Below are positions 58,069 to 64,000 of a stretch of DNA of 64,000 nt, in pieces. The DNA lies in assembly GCA_963693085.1 (NCBI GenBank), contig OY856409.1, forward strand, positions 239,312,558 through 239,376,557, given 5' to 3'. Source of the DNA: Alisma plantago-aquatica. Its lineage: Eukaryota; Streptophyta; Magnoliopsida; Alismatales; Alismataceae. Positions within the stretch are counted from its first letter, which is position 1. Each line of letters opens with the position of its first letter. The position numbers and the translations under genes are program-made. The notes beneath the pieces are model-generated. The model made no database searches and was not told the origin of the DNA. It worked only from the letters and a program-made list of their open reading frames with translations.

Positions 58069-59340
58069 TTTTCAGCATGGGAAATGTAACATTTCTGACC
58101 TGGGTTATGTTTTAAACCTAGGTGTTTTGTTTAATAAAAGTGATTATATGCTTGCTCTTATATTTTGAAAAGTAATTAAGGCTCAAGAGGAACTTACATT
58201 GCAATTTTAGACCTTTTTGAATATTGTTGAAATCAATGTTTTGCTTATTTTGGACTAAAGTGAAAATTACCCAAGTTGAGGGGTTTATTTGCAAATTGTG
58301 CATGATAATATGTTCCTCATGTGTTGAAGCATCATGAGAGTGAAGATGATGTAGAGGTATGGCTTGTGATAGCCTGAATACCAAGAAAGAGCTGATAAAG
58401 CAATGTTTGTGCATTAAAACCTACTTTTGGGGTAATGTGCAATTTACCCAAAACTTAGGGTTCAATATGCAAATTACCACTTCAAAATGGTCCCTACTAT
58501 TTATTGGGATCATGTGGAGCAAATAAAATGAGAGTGTCGTCTCATTTGTATCTCTTTGAAGGAGAGAGAATCTTGATATTAAAATAATCAAGATTTAAGC
58601 ATAATGGAAACCTTAATTCAAATTAATGCAAAAATAAATAAAATAATTGAAGGAACTTCAACCAAAATTGAAATGGTCGAATTAAGATATGTGTGGAAGT
58701 CCTTGTTCTTTGCAAGGGCCACGAAATATCTCAAGGAGGTGAAAAACCCACTCACATTATTATAAGAAAAAGAAATATCCACTCACTTATGGATATTACT
58801 ATTAAATGGATTAAGGTGCTTAATTTGCTTTTCTTTAATTGTGGATAATTGAGAGGAATAATAGGCAATGAGGATATCCTCGTACCTAAGGAAGAGAAGG
58901 GGGCAAGTGGCAATGGAATTGAGGAGATAATTCCTACTTTCTCTCTCTTAATTGAATTTTCAATAAATTCACATATAAGCTCATTTATCCATAGAATGAA
59001 AGGATAATTTCGAATTCACTTCCACCCTTTGCTTGAAAAACGACCAAGGAAGCTTTGAAGGACCAGGAGGACGACCCCCAACATGTTGGTAAGCTTCTTG
59101 ATCTTCTTTCATCTTGATTTCATGGTGGAAATCATAAATCAATGCATAATTTCTTCTTTTCTTTCACTCCATCTTCAACCCTAGCCAATCTTTTCACTCC
59201 AAAACTTGAGGACGAGCCTTGGGGGAGTTGCAAAATCTTCTTCTACCATTGTTGATGTGAAGCTCCAAGTTTTGAAGATCAATTGAAGGCGGGTTATATA
59301 ACTTGAACCCTTATTCATTGTTATTGAACTCAATTTCTCA

Positions 59341-60691
59341 ATCAATTATGTTCAATTGCTCTTCTTGCAATTCCTTTGATTAGTTGATGCAACTAACATG
59401 ATAATGGCAGTAGTTTTTGATGGAATAAGTCTTGATGATTATGACATCATCTTAGGCACACTTTCCATCAAATTTGAGTTGCAAACGGTTTTAGACCTTT
59501 GGTCCAAACGGTTTGCAAATTGTTTGGTGATTTGAGTCCCAAACCGCATGAGAGTGTTGACCGTTTGGATGGGTTGAACGTTTGAGGTCTAAAACCTAGT
59601 ACATGTTGGATGATGATCCAATGGATCCAATTCATTGATTAAATGTATGGAAAATCCACCAATTACAACCCTAATCGATTTGTTGGAGGTTCCATAGATT
59701 GATCCATTCGATTTCAAGACTTTTTGGGTCAAACGGTCTTGAGACCGTTTGAGCCCAAACTGTCTTGAAACCATTTGGGATCAAACAGTTTCAAAACCAT
59801 TTGGTGATCCAATGGTTGAGATTTTAGGGTTGGAGATCCAAGAGCCAATACTTGTTGAACTTCAATAACTCAATTGATTGAAGGTTTCAATGTAGCAAAT
59901 CATGTTCAACCAATTGATGGATGTACCTAATGAACCCTTGCGGTTTTGAGAATGATTTGGCCCAAACGGTCTTGAAACCGTTTGGGGTCAAACGGTTTCA
60001 AAACCATTTGGAATCAAACGGTTTCAAAATCAATTATGTTCAATTGCTCTTCTTGCAATTCCTTTGATTAGTTGATGCAACTACCATGATAATGGCAGTT
60101 GTTTTTTATGGACTAAGGCTTGATGATGATGACATCATCTTAGGCACACTTTCCAACAAATTTGAGTTGCAAACGGTTTTGGAACTTTGGTCCAAACGGT
60201 TTCACAAAACCGTTTGGTGATTTGAGTCCCAAACCGCATGAGAGTGTTGACCGTTTCGATGGGTTGACCGTTTCAGGTCTGAACCCTAGTACATGTTGGA
60301 TGATGATCCAATGGATCTAATTCATTGATTAAATGTATGGACAATCCACCAATTACAACCCTAATCGATTTGTTGGAGGTTCCATAGATTGATCCATTCG
60401 ATTTCAAGACTTTTTGGGTCAAACGGTTTCAAAACTGTTTGGTGATCCAATGGTTGAGATTTTAGGGTTGGAGATCCAAGAGCCAATAATTTTTGAACTT
60501 CGATAACTAATTGATTGAAGGTTTCAATGTAGCAAATCATGTTCAACCAATTGATGGATGTACCTAATGAACCCTTGCGGTTTTGAGACTGATTTGGCCC
60601 AAACGGTCTTGAGACCATTTGAGTCCAAACGATCTTGAAACCGTTTGCGGTCAAACGGTTTCAAAACCATTTGGAATCAAACGGTTTCAAA
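59341..60691. repeat. Tandem duplication within the palindrome array
   Basis: Copy 1 59341-60028 (688 bp), copy 2 60029-60691. Both start ATCAATTATGTTCAATTGCT and end in an AAACGGTTTCAAA unit. Copy 2 lacks about 50-60 bp around 60425, including two palindrome units, and has a few other changes. The palindrome array of this LTR spans 59484-60705. Confidence 0.88.
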
Positions 60692-61169
60692 ACCGTTTGG
60701 TGATGAAACCTCAAAACCGAATAAAGGTCAATTGTGATTCAATCATTTGAAAATTGAAGGTGATGATTGTTCCAATGATCCAATGATTGATAGTAATGAC
60801 AATCAATGATATGTACAAAGGTTGAATCCCTAAAGTACCTAATTGATTAATACCTTTAGAGGGATAAACCCTAATTGCTTATAAAAACAATAACTTAGTA
60901 CACTATGTCAATCATAGTTGTATGTACTTGATTGAAGGGTTGATATAACCTAATCACGTTGATAGGATGATAGAAAGGAAACCATACATGAATATGATTC
61001 ATGTGGTGATTAAGGGTATGATCCTCAGTAAAGAGATCATAAAACCCTAATCATGAGCATAAACCCTAATTGACAATATTATTGAACCCTAACCCTAATC
61101 TAGGGTAAGGATGTAACCCTAATCTAGGGTGAAAATATGGGTAACTCTAATTTAGGGTAATGTGCTGCA

Positions 61170-61475
61170 AAACCCTAATTGGGATGAATAGTAAACCCTA
61201 ATTATGGGTAATGGAACATGAAACCCTAATTGGGATGAATAGTAAACCCTAATTATGGGTAATGGAACATGAAACCCTAATTGGTATGAATAGTAAACCC
61301 TAATTATGGGTAATGGAACATGAAACTCTAATTGGGATGAATAGTAAACCCTAATTATGGGTAATGGAACATGAAACCCTAATTGGAATGAATAGTAAAC
61401 CCTAATTACGGGTAATGGAACATGATACCCTAAATGGGGATGAATAGTAAACCCTAATTGTGGGTTATTGAATGT
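61170..61475. repeat. 51-bp minisatellite with teloboxes, six copies
   Basis: Units start at 61170, 61221, 61272, 61323, 61374 and 61425, exactly 51 bp apart. Each contains AAACCCTAATTGGGATGAAT and then TAAACCCTAATTATGGGTAA. Every unit carries two AAACCCTAA telobox motifs, plant telomere-like. It sits in a zone (61030-61510) already rich in the motif. Confidence 0.95.
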
Positions 61476-63602
61476 AGACCCTATTCTGGGGTGAAAATTA
61501 TGTGAAACCCTAACTAAGGGTGATTTTATGAGAAACTCTGATGTTTGATGTGATGTGGAGCTAAAATCCAGGGTGATGTTATGTAATGTTTTATGAAACC
61601 CTAATCTTGGGCAATATGGTGATAAACCATAACCTTGATCTGGGTAATGCGATTAATGTTCCCAAATGACATGAAATGGGAAATCCTAATCCTAGTAAGG
61701 GAATAGTGGTGTTACCCTTGAATAGTGAATCCATATTTGTTCTGCATGGTACTGATATGTAATTGAAGTTAATGTTATTATCTGCACTAACCATGCAGGT
61801 ATTCTGAAATGGTGATCATGGCCAGGTATGAGCTATGATGTTTAATTCATTATTATTTATTGGGCCTTGTGTGCCATAATATGCCTTGCTGCCTGATAAG
61901 AGGTAACAAGAGAGTTAATGGGCCTCAAGTGCCATGAGTAATGCTTGTATAGCAAGTACCATGTTTACCTTGGTTAGATGACTTGAAGGTGATAGTTACC
62001 TGGAAAAGTGGTAACAATGCTCAATGATGAGCTAAGGGTTTGAATACCCAAAACCATATGATTATGGTAATGAGATTGTGAAGGGATGAGAATTCCCAGT
62101 ATTGAGATGAGGGAGTGAGTTCCCAATATCTTTTAAAGACTAATAAGTAATTGATGAAAATAGTACATGTTTATTTATAGCATTGTCATAATAAGTTATG
62201 TTTAAGAACGTGGCTGATGCTAAAAGAATATGATAATGTACTTAATTAATCAAGTGAAATATGTTCATGTAGTGCTTTGACCATAGATCCATCATCGTCA
62301 GTAGTTTGTGATGGTGAAACAGGTTTTCCTATGGGATTTCCTGGAGTTCGCATATTTTGAATATGCGAGGGTAAATGGGAGAAAATATACTTACGTCCTA
62401 GTGAAGAGATCGATGGAAGGTAAACATTAAACCTCTCAATCCTTCATATGTCGGGATGGATGTATCACCAATCTATTGATGGTTGGGATGGATGTATCAC
62501 TAATCTCCCAATGATATTCAATGTTGAGTCGATGGAGATAAACATTAAATATCTCGATCGCCGATGAGAGTGCAGTTGACGTTGTAACTCTATAGAGAAG
62601 TTGCCAGTATACCCTGGAAAGCTATATTGAGCAGTTGACATAGTCCTGCTTATGGTCCCGTACTGACCGAGATGTGGGAGGTCATGGGAATTCGGCTCTT
62701 CCATTGACCTATGTATGGTACCGATTTCAATTTAGCAATGGTCAGTTGGAGTATGAGCGATATGCCTCATCTCCTCAGAGCTTAAGTATGTTTGTAAAAA
62801 TGTAATCAGCCGTGTAGTGTATTTGCATAAGATTGAAATACGAGAATCACTGATTGATGATTATCTTGTTTAACATATCCTAGATGGATGAATGTTATAC
62901 ATGTCCTATAATTCCTTATTGGTTATTAGACATGCTTCTTTATCTAGTTACAACTGATAAACTCAAGTGGGAATGTTGCTCTAATCTTCTTAAATAAGTG
63001 AATTATCTGTTGTTGATTATTTTGATTCCACTGCTCAGTTTATTTCTATTAAACTGCAATAATAATGTTTTCGGCGAAGAGTTATATCTCCCACTAGGGC
63101 AATTTTTATAATTGTCTCACCTCTGTGGGATCCAACATTTTTAGGTAGATGCAGACAAAAAGGCAGAAACCCTACTATAGGGGAAGAGCAGCAGCAACAG
63201 CAATAGGGACAACAGTAATATCTCAGGTGGAGATACTGTATGTCGAGTCTTGTAGTCAAGAGTCCTATGTGTCATCTCTATACTCTCAGGTCCTAGGAGT
63301 CAGTAGATTGTGATTTTATAATTGATATGAGGTTTTGGCTTGATGCCTCGAGGTTTTAAGTTGCCTATGTACAAATTTAATAGAGCAGATGTTGTATGTA
63401 TTCCTCGAGAAGAGATGGTACATGACATGTACATTATGAACCAGGATGTAATGATTTACTTTGGTTCTAAATGAAAGAGTTTTCCTGTGAATGGATCTCT
63501 TTGCAAATGGTTTTAATTTTTAGTAATTTTTAGTAATCTGCTGTTAGCGATTGCTTCTGCATTAGTTAATCATGTTTTTATAAGTTGGAGGCCACAAATT
63601 AG

Positions 63603-63614
63603 TGGTATCAGAGC
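63603..63614 (+). other. Primer-binding site, right-edge element
   Basis: TGGTATCAGAGC, perfect, 6 nt after the LTR end. Confidence 0.95.
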
Positions 63615-63730
63615 TCTAGGTTCGTTGAGTCTACAGAGGCATAGTATTAAGGTTGTTGAGTATGTTCTAGTGTCTTCTAGTCTGTCTAATAGTGTCTTCT
63701 GCTCATATAGGAGGAGAAGAAGAACTAAAG

Positions 63731-64000
63731 ATGTCTGGATCACACGATGAACATGCTGCTGAAAGTAGCGTTGCTGCACCAGGAGGAGGTGCAAGAGATC
63801 AAGATAGGGAGGAGCCTATACTTGATCAACCCCAGTTCAACCAAGATGATATGGGGAATCAAGCTTTCCAAAATATGTTTGGACAGTTTATGGCAGCTAT
63901 GACCCATATGACGGAGAGGATGCCATTACCTGCACCTAGGGCACCAGCCCATGATGAAAGACATGGAGCCAGCAAGACTTTTGAACGTCTTAGGAGGGTA
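63731..64000 (+). CDS. Ty3/gypsy gag, N-terminal part, open to window end
   Basis: 90 codons without a stop, running off the right edge. It begins MSGSHDEHAAESSVAAPGGG and continues GARDQDREEP, QPQFNQDDMGNQAFQNMFGQ, FMAAMTHMTERM, then a Pro/Ala-rich stretch (PLPAPRAPA) and GASKTFERLRR. This low-complexity N-terminus precedes the gag core in chromovirus-like elements. It aligns with the broken gag at 52523 (same GGAT/GGAR and PQFDQD/PQFNQD) and with the 28-codon vestiges at 29649 and 36820. It is the only gag in the window without a defect in the part seen, so the element may be a coding member of the giant family. Whether pol follows cannot be seen. Confidence 0.85.
   Translation, partial: MSGSHDEHAAESSVAAPGGGARDQDREEPILDQPQFNQDDMGNQAFQNMFGQFMAAMTHMTERMPLPAPRAPAHDERHGASKTFERLRRV

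Larger units (their letters stand above)
58085..63596 (+). mobile_element. 5' LTR of right-edge element, divergent relative of the giant family
   Basis: 5512 bp, TGTAACATTTCTGACCTGG...GGCCACA. Collinear in outline with LTR-A to C (same start, palindrome array, telobox zone, GATCCATCATCGTCAG block, same 3' region) but clearly diverged. It has its own changes: a 0.7-kb tandem duplication (59341-60691) and a 51-bp minisatellite (61170-61475), and no ACGGCCGT cluster. Followed by a perfect primer site. The other LTR is beyond the window. Confidence 0.88.
59089..63710 (+). other. Candidate 4.6-kb leader intron, right-edge element
   Basis: Inference. Donor TTG|GTAAGC at 59089, about 110 nt after TATAAGC (58974); acceptor GCTCATATAG at 63710, with a branch-like TCTAAT 23-28 nt upstream (63685-63690), 20 nt before the gag ATG at 63731. 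Both sites lie at the same relative places as in the giant element although the DNA between has diverged. Confidence 0.5.

Noticed and set aside
61050..61475. True telomere or interstitial telomere tract
   Set aside because: AAACCCTAA motifs are separated by other sequence in a 51-bp unit and do not form a continuous TTTAGGG run.

Overview
This window looks like intergenic heterochromatin from a large, repeat-rich seed-plant genome. I see no host gene, tRNA, rRNA or CRISPR array. The DNA is AT-rich, every recognisable coding piece belongs to a plant LTR-retrotransposon family (Ty1/copia, SIRE-like copia, Athila-like gypsy, chromovirus-like gypsy), and the AAACCCTAA telobox is scattered through the long LTRs. 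The species cannot be named from the sequence.

Layout. 1-5872: 5' part of a minus-strand Ty1/copia element (RT start, integrase, protease, gag, leader, primer-binding site, 1.9-kb LTR), running off the left edge. About 5990-8139: decayed Athila-like gag-protease, plus strand. 8140-47962: a minus-strand SIRE-like copia element, split by three later insertions. (a) A plus-strand SIRE-like element, 8185-14882, TSD GATAA, lies in its 3' LTR. (b) A minus-strand chromovirus-like element with 2.9-kb LTRs and only 690 bp inside, 15626-22174, TSD CCTTC, lies in the same LTR. (c) A 21-kb plus-strand giant-LTR element, 23414-44493, TSD AATAT, lies in its internal region. Element (c) has the order LTR-internal-LTR-internal-LTR, with 6.1-kb LTRs and two 1709-bp non-coding interiors. 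48259-58068: a gag-only element with 4.1-4.2-kb LTRs (TSD TTTTC). 58085-64000: a 5.5-kb LTR related to the giant family, followed by the open start of a gag gene that leaves the window.

How the parts relate. Most elements have lost pol. The giant element is a LARD-like derivative that keeps the primer-binding site, a short gag start, a hairpin before the 3' end and the LTRs. The right-edge element is a plausible coding relative of it. The giant, gag-only and right-edge elements share one unusual plan: a TATA box and a GTAAG splice-donor-like site about 1 kb into the LTR, and an acceptor-like CAG/TAG about 20 nt before the gag start. This suggests a 3-5-kb leader intron that would remove most of the LTR and the primer-binding site from gag mRNA. 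The 2.9-kb-LTR element shows a similar plan.

A second recurrent feature is that each LTR family carries its own cluster of short inverted repeats. Arms are about 10-12 bp in several families and often contain GACC/ACCG. Both ideas come from reading the sequence by eye and have not been computed.
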